Shown: positions 26,249 through 34,723 of the stretch, piece after piece | How the letters are laid out: each line of letters starts with the position of its first letter | Position numbering within the stretch: position 1 is the stretch's first letter | NCBI RefSeq assembly: GCF_003075415.1 | Contig: NZ_QDAH01000052.1 | Span: forward strand, 1 to 40,420 | Direction of reading: 5' to 3' | Length of the DNA: 40,420 bases | From: Microvirga sp. KLBC 81 | GTDB lineage: Bacteria > Pseudomonadota > Alphaproteobacteria > Rhizobiales > Beijerinckiaceae | The notes under the pieces: generated by a model | What the model was told of the DNA's origin: nothing | Database searches by the model: none | The model's input: the letters and a program-made list of their open reading frames with translations, nothing else | Made by a program: the position numbers and the translations under genes

Positions 26249-27547
26249 ATGTTTACGCATCCACTCGCGACGCCTCTCGTGAACAGCGACCTGCCGGGCG
26301 TAGGGCAGTATGACAGGGAGGTCTTTGACGCGATACGCGCTGAGCTGCAACGGCAGCAGGATCAGATCGAGCTGATCGCATCCGAAAACATTGTGTCGGA
26401 AGCAGTCCTCGCAGCTCAGGGCTCGGTCTTCACCAACAAGTACGCCGAAGGCTATCCAGGCCGGCGCTACTACGGCGGCTGTGAGCACTCCGATACAGTG
26501 GAGGCACTTGCGATCGATCGCGCCTGCAAGCTGTTTGGATGCAGCTTTGCCAATGTGCAGCCGCACTCGGGCGCTCAAGCAAATGGCGCCGTGTTTATGG
26601 CCCTGCTGCAGCCCGGCGACACAATCCTGGGTATGGCACTGTCCGCCGGCGGCCACCTGACCCATGGAGCCCCGCCGACCATGTCGGGCAAGTGGTTCAA
26701 GGCCGTAGGCTACGGCGTTCGCCGAGATGACGCGCAGATCGACTATGACGAGGTCGAAAGATTAGCGCAGGAGCATCAGCCCAAGATAATCATTGCTGGC
26801 GGCTCCAGCTATCCCCGTATCATCGACTTCGCACGCTTCCGCTCGATTGCAGATGCAGTCGGTGCCTATTTGTTCGTGGACATGGCTCACTTCGCCGGGC
26901 TCGTGGCCGCAGGCGTCTATCCATCCCCGTTTCCGCATGCCCACGTGGTCTCAACTACAACGCACAAGACCCTCCGTGGTCCACGCGGCGGAATGATCCT
27001 CACCAACGATGAGGCCATCGCCAAAAAGATCAACTCCGCGGTGTTCCCCGGCATGCAGGGCGGTCCGCTAATGCATGTAATTGCCGCCAAGGCAGTAGCC
27101 TTTGGCGAGGCACTGCAACCTGAATTCAAAGCCTATGCTACCGCCGTAGTGGAGAATGCCCGCGCGCTGGCTACCTGCTTGGTCGAGCGCGGCGCCGCTA
27201 TCGTATCCGGTGGCACGGACAGCCATGTCGTCCTGGTCGATCTGCGCCCTATCGGGGTGACCGGCAAAGCCGCCGAAGCTGCCCTTGAGCGGGCCGGGCT
27301 TACCTGCAACAAGAATGGCATTCCGTTCGATCCCGAGAAGCCGGCCGTGACGTCGGGTATCCGTCTTGGTACGCCGGCCGCCACCTCTCGCGGGTTTGGC
27401 ACTAAGGAATTCGAGCAGGTCGGCGATTGGATTGCCCAGGTGCTGATTGGACTCGCTCAGAATGGCGAGACGGCCAACGAGGCAACGGAGAGGCAGGTCC
27501 GTCGGGAGGTCAAGGCGCTCTGCGGCCAATTCCCGATCTACAGGTGA
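26249..27547 (+). CDS. glyA: Serine hydroxymethyltransferase
   Basis: This 432-residue PLP enzyme converts glycine plus methylene-THF to serine plus THF. The PLP lysine is Lys240 in VVSTTTHKTLRGPRGG; LIASENIVSEAV, KYAEGYPGRRYYGG and NVQPHSGAQAN are all standard. A good ribosome site (aagggaga) precedes the ATG, 12 bases after sdaA. Within this operon it would use both products of sarcosine oxidase, glycine and methylene-THF. It is probably a dedicated catabolic copy, with a housekeeping glyA elsewhere; that is inference. Confidence 0.96.
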   Translation: MFTHPLATPLVNSDLPGVGQYDREVFDAIRAELQRQQDQIELIASENIVSEAVLAAQGSVFTNKYAEGYPGRRYYGGCEHSDTVEALAIDRACKLFGCSFANVQPHSGAQANGAVFMALLQPGDTILGMALSAGGHLTHGAPPTMSGKWFKAVGYGVRRDDAQIDYDEVERLAQEHQPKIIIAGGSSYPRIIDFARFRSIADAVGAYLFVDMAHFAGLVAAGVYPSPFPHAHVVSTTTHKTLRGPRGGMILTNDEAIAKKINSAVFPGMQGGPLMHVIAAKAVAFGEALQPEFKAYATAVVENARALATCLVERGAAIVSGGTDSHVVLVDLRPIGVTGKAAEAALERAGLTCNKNGIPFDPEKPAVTSGIRLGTPAATSRGFGTKEFEQVGDWIAQVLIGLAQNGETANEATERQVRREVKALCGQFPIYR

Positions 27548-27653
27548 CGGACGCCATCGGGCACGACAGGCCTGGAGAGCGGCGGGGCAAACCTCCGCCG
27601 TCTCAAGGCCTGATCAACATCGAAAGCCTAACATTGGACCGAGACAGCAGATC

Positions 27654-28517
27654 ATGAAGCTCGAAGATCCACGCTATGTTCTGAAATTCTCGTGCTACGA
27701 CACGATTGGCATAATCCAGGCTATATCGAGTTTTCTGGTTCATAATGGCTGCAACATCGTGACGAGTTCGCAGTTCGGCGATCGCGAGACGGAGCGCTTC
27801 TTCATGCGCGTCGCCTTCACGCCAATCGATCCGCGGACGGAGCGCTCGGCGCTCGAGGGACTCTTCAAGCCGATCGCCGAGCGCTACCGGATGGACTGGA
27901 GCCTGCACGAGACAAGCACCCGGGCGAAGGTACTGCTCATGGTGTCGCGCTTCGGGCATTGCCTCAACGATCTTCTCTACCGCCAGCGCATCGGCGCCTT
28001 GAACATGGACGTGGTTGGTATCGTCTCCAATCACCGGGACTTTGAGGATCTCGGAACGAGCCGCAACATCCCATTTCACTATCTGCCTGTAACGAAAGAG
28101 ACGAAGGCGCAGCAGGAAGCGCAGTTGCGTGACATCATCGAGGCCACCAGCGCGGACCTGGTCGTGCTGGCCCGCTATATGCAGGTGCTGTCCGACGAGA
28201 TGTGCCAATACCTGTCGGGCCGGGCGATCAATATCCACCACTCATTCCTCCCGAGCTTCAAGGGTGCTGCTCCCTACACCCAAGCCTATACCCGTGGAGT
28301 CAAGCTCATTGGTGCGACCGCTCACTACGTGACTCCTGAGCTGGATGAAGGTCCGATTATCGAGCAGGAGGTGCAGCGCGTGAGCCGTGAGCACTCGCCG
28401 GACGACCTGACCGCCATTGGTCGTGATGTGGAGAGTCTCGCCTTGTCGCGTGCGGTCAAATTCCATATCGAGCACCGTGTGCTCCTGAACGGGAACAAGA
28501 CCGTGGTTTTCCGATAG
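27654..28517 (+). CDS. purU: Formyltetrahydrofolate deformylase
   Basis: The start at 27654 (MKLEDPRYVLKFSCYDTIGI) gives 287 residues, the family length; the open frame upstream is a shadow of glyA and the gap. An N-terminal ACT domain (about 5-85) precedes the formyltransferase-like catalytic domain, with INIHHSFLPSFKGAAPY and TPELDEGPIIEQ supplying the Asn, His and Asp of the active site. It hydrolyses 10-formyl-THF to formate and THF. Here it would prevent trapping of THF when sarcosine oxidation floods the C1 pool. It is the last gene of the sox operon, 106 bases after glyA. Confidence 0.94.
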   Translation: MKLEDPRYVLKFSCYDTIGIIQAISSFLVHNGCNIVTSSQFGDRETERFFMRVAFTPIDPRTERSALEGLFKPIAERYRMDWSLHETSTRAKVLLMVSRFGHCLNDLLYRQRIGALNMDVVGIVSNHRDFEDLGTSRNIPFHYLPVTKETKAQQEAQLRDIIEATSADLVVLARYMQVLSDEMCQYLSGRAINIHHSFLPSFKGAAPYTQAYTRGVKLIGATAHYVTPELDEGPIIEQEVQRVSREHSPDDLTAIGRDVESLALSRAVKFHIEHRVLLNGNKTVVFR

Positions 28518-29053
28518 CCTCCAGCAGGTGTATCCTGACAATCAGCGCCAACAGCACGCGTGCGCGAGAGCCAATAGTACCCATCCACTGAAGTTCTGTT
28601 TTCAAGGAAGGCTAACGACCAAATCCGCTGCCGCCGATGCTGCTGGTCACCAAGTAGTCCGGCGGTACTCCTAACCATTCTGGATTGCCCGCCTAAACCC
28701 GAGTTGGGGCCGCAGAGACCCGCACGGCGCTTCTGCTGTCACGATCAGAGCAAGGGCGCGAAACTATTGGCTGTCCAATGGGCATTTACGGCAGCAGGAG
28801 AGGGGAGGGCAGGTCAGGCGTGAAGAGCGGACCTTGTCACGGCCGCGCTGAATGGCTGTGTCTGACCCAGTGCGGACATACATACCCACCGCATGATCCC
28901 GCTTCCCGGTCGCGATCGTTTCCAGGCCGCGTGAATTCGCCACGAGAGCGCTGTGTCCACCACGCTGAACTCGCGCGTCGGCGTCGGGCTATTGAGCCCG
29001 AGCCGACAAAACCAATACATCTTTCGTCCTGTCAGAGGTGAGCAACTTGGCCA
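28518..29053. other. Non-coding gap with a possible degenerate rhizobial repeat
   Basis: No convincing gene lies in this 536-base gap. On the minus strand, around 28820-28900, the sequence TATGTCCGCACTGGGTCAGA, and a little further on AAGGTCCGCTCTTC, resemble the GTCCGC-type degenerate intergenic repeats common in rhizobial genomes. The rest shows nothing I can identify. Confidence 0.3.
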
Positions 29054-29790
29054 TCACGCAGTGACGGCGCGATTTCGGGCGACAATCTCGTCATGGGTGA
29101 ACTTGGCGCCCACTGCTGTGAATGCCTTGACCAGCGCCTCGCGGTTCTCCGGAGCGCGCCGCCTGTCGGCGGCCACCAGAGCGGCTTTCAATTCGTTCAG
29201 TGTGAGTTCCGTGCAGTAGCCCGGGGTGCCGGGCTGCTGACGCCAGGACTCGGCGAGCGTGCCCGCATCCCGCGCGTCGAACCCCGTGGCGTCCACCAGC
29301 CGGAACGCCGTTGCCTTTGCGTTTGCGTCGTCGCCGGCGACCGGGATGGCGATGCGTCCAGGCGTGCCTGCCGGCTTTCCCCTGTCGGACAGGGTGTCGG
29401 CCAGCACCGCGTTCCACGCCTTGGTGATCGGTCGGCCAATCTGTTCGCTGACCCAGACGCTTTCGGGCTTGCCGTTATCGACCTCGGTGATCGCGCCGTC
29501 GCGGAAGGGATAGTAGTTCGAGGTGTCGATCACCACGACCTTGGCCGGGACATCGCTTAAAAAGACCGGCCAGATCAGGGTACCTCGCGAACGGAATCGA
29601 CAGAACGACGACATCGACGTCCTTGACCGCCTGCTCCTTGCTGACGGCGACGGCGCCGAGGTCATGAGCGAGGCCGCGAAGGGAGTCCGGTCCTTTCGAG
29701 TTCGCGAGTTTGACCTCATGGCCGCTGGCGGCAAGCTTTCGCGCCAACGTGGCGCCGATGTTTCCAGCGCCGATGATCCCGATCTTGATG
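29054..29790 (-). pseudogene. NADP-dependent (F420-reductase-like) oxidoreductase, frameshifted
   Basis: The N-terminal part reads IKIGIIGAGNIGATLARKLA, then SGHEVKLANSKGPDSL, ending ...VVLSIPFARYPDLAGLF. The continuation, SDVPAKVVVIDTSNYYPFRDG to the end (HDEIVARNRAVTA), is in the next frame. The switch falls in the A/T run near 29557-29566, where one extra base separates the two. In addition, the codon where the family starts (ATG in MKIGIIGAGN) is ATC here. Both together suggest a dead gene, unless the run is a sequencing error and a non-standard start is used. It would have been a cytoplasmic NADP-binding reductase of the COG2085 type. Last gene of the minus-strand operon. Confidence 0.75.
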
Positions 29791-29815
29791 GGATGTCCTT
29801 TCGTGAATGTGGAAG

Positions 29816-29846
29816 AGCGCCCGCCTCAGTCGCGGATGCGGGCGCT
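29816..29846 (-). promoter_or_regulatory. Strong stem-loop between the SDR gene and the broken reductase gene
   Basis: AGCGCCCGC and GCGGGCGCT pair perfectly around a 13-base loop, in the gap between the two minus-strand genes. No T-run follows, so it may act as an attenuator or a 3'-end stabiliser for the upstream operon transcript. Confidence 0.5.
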
Positions 29847-29951
29847 TGGGAGATGCGCGCCTTCCTCGCGCAACACCAAAAGTATCACCTCCTGAGATGC
29901 GCTCACAACTCCTGCCGCATCGAGCGAAACAGGATGTCGTTGATATCGACG

Positions 29952-30776
29952 TCAGACCGGCAGCCCGTTCTGCTTTCGCAGGCTTTTGTCGAAGGCGGAT
30001 GCGGGGACGAAACGGCGCAGGATACTGACTTGGCGCGCCATTTTTCCAGCGGTGTAGCGCCTCCTCGGGACGGTATCGGTGGCTGCTTTCAAGACCGTCC
30101 TGGCTACAACTTCGGGCGCATCGCCTGTTGCCATCGCTTTCCGCAGGATCCCATTCATGCCGGCGCGCGCGGAATCATAGATATCAAGCAACTGATCCGG
30201 CTTGGCGAGATTTTCTTCAAATGACGTACGGGTATATGCAGGCTCAACCAACACAACGCGAATCCCGAACGGGCGCAGTTCATGGTCAAGCGATTCGGAA
30301 TAGCCTTCAATGGCATGTTTGGTCGACGAATAAAGTGCGGAATAGGGAGCTGGGATTAAACCCAGCACCGAACTCAAATTAACGATTCTGCCCATCCCTT
30401 GACGTCGCATTGTCGGCAACACCGCGTTAGTCACGCGCAGAACGCCGAAGACATTCACGTCGAACAGCGCCTGGGCCTGGGCAATCGAGGACTCCTCCGC
30501 GCCGCCGAGCAGGCCAATTCCGGCATTATTGACAAGCAGGTCGATGCGCCCGGCCTTGGCCAGCACCTCATCGACCAGTTTCGCCACGGACGCGTCATCG
30601 GTCACGTCGCAGGACAGCATGGTTACGCTGTCGGATCGTTCGGCGGCCGCGCGACGGCTGGTTCCGAACACGCGAAAGCCCGCATCCTGCAGGGCTTTCG
30701 CCGTGGCGTGCCCGATGCCGGTGGATGCCCCCGTCACCAGGGCGACGCCGAGATTGGTCTTGTTCATGGAATTCAC
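29952..30776 (-). CDS. Short-chain dehydrogenase/reductase (SDR)
   Basis: This 274-residue classical SDR has the cofactor motif TGASTGIG (15-22), NNAG (83-86), catalytic Ser135/136, Tyr149 and Lys153 (YSSTK). The Arg pair near residues 41-42 favours NADPH. It reduces or oxidises a carbonyl/hydroxyl substrate that cannot be named from sequence. It follows the ketosynthase gene in the same direction after 108 bases. Such a pair could act on a beta-keto acyl intermediate, but neighbouring SDRs are often independent, so this is only a possibility. The 108-base gap to the ketosynthase gene has no other feature. Confidence 0.88.
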   Translation of the reverse strand: MNSMNKTNLGVALVTGASTGIGHATAKALQDAGFRVFGTSRRAAAERSDSVTMLSCDVTDDASVAKLVDEVLAKAGRIDLLVNNAGIGLLGGAEESSIAQAQALFDVNVFGVLRVTNAVLPTMRRQGMGRIVNLSSVLGLIPAPYSALYSSTKHAIEGYSESLDHELRPFGIRVVLVEPAYTRTSFEENLAKPDQLLDIYDSARAGMNGILRKAMATGDAPEVVARTVLKAATDTVPRRRYTAGKMARQVSILRRFVPASAFDKSLRKQNGLPV

Positions 30777-30884
30777 ATCTTTCTTATCGGGAGTGCGATG
30801 GATCGCTTGCCTCGTCGTCCCTGACCTGTTCGTCAGCCGCAGCTCCAGTGGCTTGGGACAACAGGAACGGTTGGAGGCAAGGCT

Positions 30885-32189
30885 TCAATGTTGGGACCCT
30901 CCGGCGCTCGCGCCGGCCAGCTCGTCCGTCCAGCGTCGGAATAGCGCGCTGGCATTGACGCCTCCGAAGCCGAAGCCGTTGGAGATCGCGTAGTCCATCT
31001 CCAATGGCCGGGCCTGGATTGCGACGAAGTCGATCCCGTCGCCGGCTGGATCGGGAGCGCCCAAATTGAGTGTCGGCGGCGCCACCTGATCCCTGAGCGC
31101 CAGGATTGCGAAGATGGCTCCAAGCCCGCCGGCGGCTCCGAGCAAGTGTCCAGTTGCCGACTTCGTTGCGCTGACGGCTAGGGTGGAATCGGTGCCGAAG
31201 ACCCTTCTGATCGCTTGGATTTCCCCCAGATCGCCGACTGGCGTGGAGGTCGCGTGCGCATTGAGGTGGCGAATCTCACGCGCAGAAATGCCGGCTTGGG
31301 CAATCGCGATCTCCATGGCTCTGCGCGCACCATCGCCGTCCTCGGGACCGGAGGTGACGTGATGAGCGTCCGCCGTCGTGCCGTAGCCGACGAACTCAGC
31401 GAGCGGTTTCGCACCGCGCGCAAGCGCGTGGTTCAATTCCTCAATGACCAGGATGCCGGCCCCTTCGCCCATGACGAAGCCATCCCGCGACACGTCGAAG
31501 GGGCGCGAGGCTTGAGCCGGCGTCTCATTGAAGCCGGTGGAAAGAGAGCGTGCTGCGGCGAAACCACCGAGACTGACGATGTTCATGCATGCTTCCGTTC
31601 CACCGCAGACGGCGATATCGGCTTCGCTTGCGCGGATAAGACGAGCGGCATCGCCGATCGCCTGGATGCCGGCCGCGCACGCGGTCACCGGTGCGCCGAG
31701 TGGCCCCTTGAAGCCGTAGCGGATCGAGATGTGGCCCGCCGCGAGGTTCACGAGGAAGGATGGCACCGTGAAAGGCGACAGACGGCGGACGCCGCGCTGG
31801 TCGACCGTGCGCACCGCCTCGGTGATGGCGGGGAACCCGCCGATGCCCGAAGCGATGATCGTGGCTGTGCGCAAGCGATCCGCTTCCGAGACGGGTGTCC
31901 ACTTCGCTTGAGCGAGTGCCTCTTGTGCAGCGGCGAGCCCGAAGAGGATGAACCGGTCTACCTTGCGCTGGTCCTTCGGCGCAAAGACGGTATTCGGATC
32001 GAAGCCGGCGTCGGGGTCTTCTTCCAAGGAGGGAACTACGCCGCCAATCTTCGCCGGCAGGTCTCCCACCATATCGTCCGGAAGCCTCCGGATGCCCGAG
32101 CGACCGGCCAGGAGACGCGACCAGGACGTTTCGACATCTGCGGCAAGGGGCGTGACCGCGCCCATCCCTGTTACAACAACCCGTCGCAT
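30885..32189 (-). CDS. Beta-ketoacyl-ACP synthase II (FabF-type KAS)
   Basis: The start is set at 32189 (MRRVVVTGMGAVTPLAADVE), the standard FabF start; the open frame beyond it is not homologous. The 434-residue protein keeps the catalytic triad Cys171 (VTACAAG), His312 (NAHATSTPVGD) and His348 with Lys343 (SATKSATGHLLGAAGG), and the C-terminal NGFGFGGVNAS. It should condense an acyl group with malonyl-ACP. It sits apart from other fab genes, in a TetR-led operon with a thioesterase, an exporter and an SDR. It may therefore be a second, specialised KAS used to alter fatty acids or make a small acyl product. Confidence 0.9.
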   Translation of the reverse strand: MRRVVVTGMGAVTPLAADVETSWSRLLAGRSGIRRLPDDMVGDLPAKIGGVVPSLEEDPDAGFDPNTVFAPKDQRKVDRFILFGLAAAQEALAQAKWTPVSEADRLRTATIIASGIGGFPAITEAVRTVDQRGVRRLSPFTVPSFLVNLAAGHISIRYGFKGPLGAPVTACAAGIQAIGDAARLIRASEADIAVCGGTEACMNIVSLGGFAAARSLSTGFNETPAQASRPFDVSRDGFVMGEGAGILVIEELNHALARGAKPLAEFVGYGTTADAHHVTSGPEDGDGARRAMEIAIAQAGISAREIRHLNAHATSTPVGDLGEIQAIRRVFGTDSTLAVSATKSATGHLLGAAGGLGAIFAILALRDQVAPPTLNLGAPDPAGDGIDFVAIQARPLEMDYAISNGFGFGGVNASALFRRWTDELAGASAGGSQH

Positions 32190-32313
32190 CACTCTTCCTC
32201 TCGATCTGGGTCCGTGGGCAGCGCTGCCCAGCCGTGGCTCAATCCTGTGCGGACACGCGCTCGCGACCGCCGCTTGCTTCTCCTGCGATACAGAGCGTCG
32301 CGCTGAACGTGTT

Positions 32314-33543
32314 TCATGCTTGCACCTCCGTTTTGGGCTGACGCTTTGCGACAGGGAGAAAGACCAGAAGGGCAAGCGCCGAACCCGTCGTCAGGATGAC
32401 AGCAAGGGAAGCAGACGGCTGAAGAGGCAGAATGCTTGCGAACGACGCGCCGATGGCCGCGCAGCCCATCTGCAGGAAACCGAGCAGCGCGGATGCCAGC
32501 CCGGCCTGCCTTCCAAACGGATGCAGCGCGATCGCGGTGCCGAGCGGATTGATCAATCCCATGCCGAGCAGATACAGCGCGATGGCCGTGGTGAAGGGGA
32601 TGAAGGCCGGCGCGGCGGCGAATGCGAACAGAAAGAGGCTGCCAGCCAGCGCGATGACGAGGCCGATCATGCCAATGGTGCGCTGGCCCCAGCGGTGAGC
32701 CAGGCGCGGCGCGAGAAACCCAGCCACGAAGACGATCAGAACCGTCGTCGCGAAGGACAATCCGAGCTGAAAGGCAGTAAGGCCCAGCTCACTCATCAGG
32801 ATGGCGGGCGCCGCCGCGAAGAAGGTGTAGAGCCCGCCGATGACAAGGCTCACTGAAACGGCGGGAAGGAGAAAGCGCGAATCGACGGCCAGGCGGCCAT
32901 AGGCTGATGTCGCGGCCGAAGCCGCCAGGGACGACCTGCGGTCGACCAGATGAGTTTCGCCGACGCTCGTCGAATAATGCAGCGCGAGCAGCACGCCAAA
33001 TGCCGCAACGACGAGGAAGGTGATCCGCCAGCCAAACAGGCTGTCAAGTGCGCTTCCGAGCAGAGGCGAAAAGCCCGGTGCAGCCGCCCCGGCGATCATG
33101 GTCAGCGCCAGAGCCCGCGCGAGCGCCTCACCGTCGAACAGGTCACGTGCGATGGCACGCGACAGGACCGAGGCGGCGCAAGCCCCGAGCGCCTGGATGA
33201 CGCGGCCGAGGACCAGGAAGGACAAGGTGTCGGCGAAGGCACAAAGGCCACTGCCCGCGGCAAAGACTGCAAGGCCCCCCAGCACCAGCCATTTGCGGCC
33301 GAAGCGGTCGGAGAGCGGTCCGGCCAGAAGCTGTCCGAACGCGAAGGCAACGAAGAAGCTGCTCAACGTCAGGCCGAGTTCCTGGGAAGAAACGCCGAGG
33401 CTGGCGCCAATCCGTGGAAAGGCAGGAAGGACGATGTTGGTGGCAAGTGCGCCGAGCGCGGCCAGCCCGGCGAGCAGGAACAGGATTCCCCCGGTCAGAC
33501 GGCGCTCGGAGGGCGCGGGTTTCGTGATCAAAAGCGCGGACAT
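32314..33543 (-). CDS. MFS drug-resistance transporter (Bcr/CflA-like, DHA1)
   Basis: The start at 33543 (MSALLITKPAPSERRLTGGI) overlaps the thioesterase stop; the longer open frame upstream is a shadow. The 409-residue membrane protein has twelve predicted helices. The loop 2-3 motif GPLSDRFGRKWLVLGGL (motif A) is intact, and LGRVIQALGACAASVLSRAIARD matches motif B; helix 5 has the GAAAPGFSPLLG antiporter motif C. It should export lipophilic compounds with protons. Its overlap with the thioesterase gene and shared TetR promoter indicate inducible export. Confidence 0.9.
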   Translation of the reverse strand: MSALLITKPAPSERRLTGGILFLLAGLAALGALATNIVLPAFPRIGASLGVSSQELGLTLSSFFVAFAFGQLLAGPLSDRFGRKWLVLGGLAVFAAGSGLCAFADTLSFLVLGRVIQALGACAASVLSRAIARDLFDGEALARALALTMIAGAAAPGFSPLLGSALDSLFGWRITFLVVAAFGVLLALHYSTSVGETHLVDRRSSLAASAATSAYGRLAVDSRFLLPAVSVSLVIGGLYTFFAAAPAILMSELGLTAFQLGLSFATTVLIVFVAGFLAPRLAHRWGQRTIGMIGLVIALAGSLFLFAFAAAPAFIPFTTAIALYLLGMGLINPLGTAIALHPFGRQAGLASALLGFLQMGCAAIGASFASILPLQPSASLAVILTTGSALALLVFLPVAKRQPKTEVQA

Positions 33544-34034
33544 CACGACTTCCTGCTCACGACCAGGCATGTCGACGTGCCATGAGCATGGAGCCTGCCT
33601 TCGGCGTCCTCGATCCTGCCCTCCAGCGTGATGACGGTCCGGCCGCGCGAAACCACATGGCCGATGACGTGCATTACGCCGGAATCGCTGAATATCGGGC
33701 GGACAAATTTGGCGGTGGTTTCGTGCGACGGACAGGTTTCGCCAGGCGAAAGAGTAGTCTGGGCGGCAAGCGACATGGCGGTATCGAGCATCGTCATGAT
33801 CCAGCCGCCGTGGACGGTATTCGTCAGATTGCAAAAGCGCGGCTCGGGGGTGGCCAGGAGCCCGACCTTGCCTTCCTCCGGGGGGAGCAGGGTGAAAGGG
33901 AGCGTTTCCGCCATCGATGGGCGGCGGATGCTCCCGTCTGCCAGCCTCGCAACGAGCTCAAGCCCGGAGCATCGCGCCAACTCCGCGATAGGAGCCGTTG
34001 CGTTGCGCGCCTCGGTTGGAGAATCCATCGTCAT
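33543..34034 (-). CDS. PaaI-type hotdog thioesterase
   Basis: This 163-residue protein has a single hotdog fold; the helix motif NTVHGGWIMTMLDTAMSLAA (about 71-90) is characteristic of PaaI/YbgC-like thioesterases, with the HGG segment and acidic Asp near the active site. It would hydrolyse an acyl- or aryl-CoA (or acyl-ACP) thioester. Its start overlaps the tetR stop by four bases and its stop overlaps the exporter start by one, so tetR, thioesterase and exporter are translationally coupled. Confidence 0.85.
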   Translation of the reverse strand: MTMDSPTEARNATAPIAELARCSGLELVARLADGSIRRPSMAETLPFTLLPPEEGKVGLLATPEPRFCNLTNTVHGGWIMTMLDTAMSLAAQTTLSPGETCPSHETTAKFVRPIFSDSGVMHVIGHVVSRGRTVITLEGRIEDAEGRLHAHGTSTCLVVSRKS

Positions 34035-34636
34035 TGGAGCGATCCTCGTTGGGCATCGCCGGCAGACGACTCCGTCAGCACGCTCTCGGCGGCCGCCTGC
34101 AGGAACCGCTTCGACAACTGCTCGTCGTTGACGGCGCGAGAGAGGAGCACCGCACCGACCATCGTCGAGAGAATGGCCATGGCCTTGCCGCTGGGCTCCT
34201 CGCCGCCCGGCTCACCAACCCAGCTGCCGAGCATCTTGAGGTACTCCCGGACCCCGGCTTCAAATGACGCCTTCACGTCGGCGCCCTGCCTCGCGGCATC
34301 CGAGCCGAGCGCGACCACCGGGCAGCCGTCCATCCTCTCCGCGCGATGCCCCGTGCTGAGATAGAACCCGACCACGGCGCCAAGCGGGTCCTGCGGATTA
34401 GCCTCGGCGGCAGCGGACCACCGGCGGGAGGCACTCTCCAACGCCCGTCTGGACGCCTGCGCCGCCAGGTCGTCCTTGGATGCGAACTGCTTGTAAAACG
34501 CGCCTTGAGTCAGCCCGGCACTCTCCATCAGGTCCTTGAGGCCGATGCCGTCAAAGCCGTGTTCCCGAAAGAGGCGGCTGGCAACATCGATCACGGTTTG
34601 CCGGTTTTTCTCAGCCTGAACGCGACTCACGCGCAT
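34031..34636 (-). CDS. TetR family transcriptional repressor
   Basis: The start is set at 34636 (MRVSRVQAEKNRQTVIDVAS), preceded by a good ribosome site (aagaggaga). The 201-residue protein has an N-terminal helix-turn-helix (about 10-60, LKDLMESAGLTQGAFYKQFA) and a C-terminal ligand-binding helical domain of the TetR_C group seen in NemR/AcrR-like proteins. It is first in the leftward operon and divergent from the RND pump genes, with a 51-base palindrome between them. The expected role is repression of both arms and its own gene until a lipophilic inducer binds. The inducer is unknown. Confidence 0.92.
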   Translation of the reverse strand: MRVSRVQAEKNRQTVIDVASRLFREHGFDGIGLKDLMESAGLTQGAFYKQFASKDDLAAQASRRALESASRRWSAAAEANPQDPLGAVVGFYLSTGHRAERMDGCPVVALGSDAARQGADVKASFEAGVREYLKMLGSWVGEPGGEEPSGKAMAILSTMVGAVLLSRAVNDEQLSKRFLQAAAESVLTESSAGDAQRGSLQ

Positions 34637-34653
34637 CGTCGATCTCCTCTTTT

Positions 34654-34704
34654 TTAGATTGCATTCGTAATCTATATCCGATATAGAGTGTGAACGCAAT
34701 CTAA
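34654..34704. promoter_or_regulatory. 51-bp imperfect palindrome, probable TetR operator and divergent promoter
   Basis: The left half begins TTAGATTGCATTCGTAATCT and ends ATATC at 34678; the right half, 34680-34704, is its complement with about five mismatches out of 25. The centre is 34679. It fills the gap between the divergent tetR (start 34636) and RND adaptor (start 34724) genes and is AT-rich, so promoters for both directions probably overlap it. The size suggests room for two TetR dimers. Confidence 0.75.
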
Positions 34705-34723
34705 TTTTATCGAGGCGACGGGC

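Noticed and set aside
28778..29041. Small gene of 87 codons in the gap after purU
   Set aside because: Low-complexity basic sequence with no ribosome site or conserved motif; the DNA resembles degenerate intergenic repeat.
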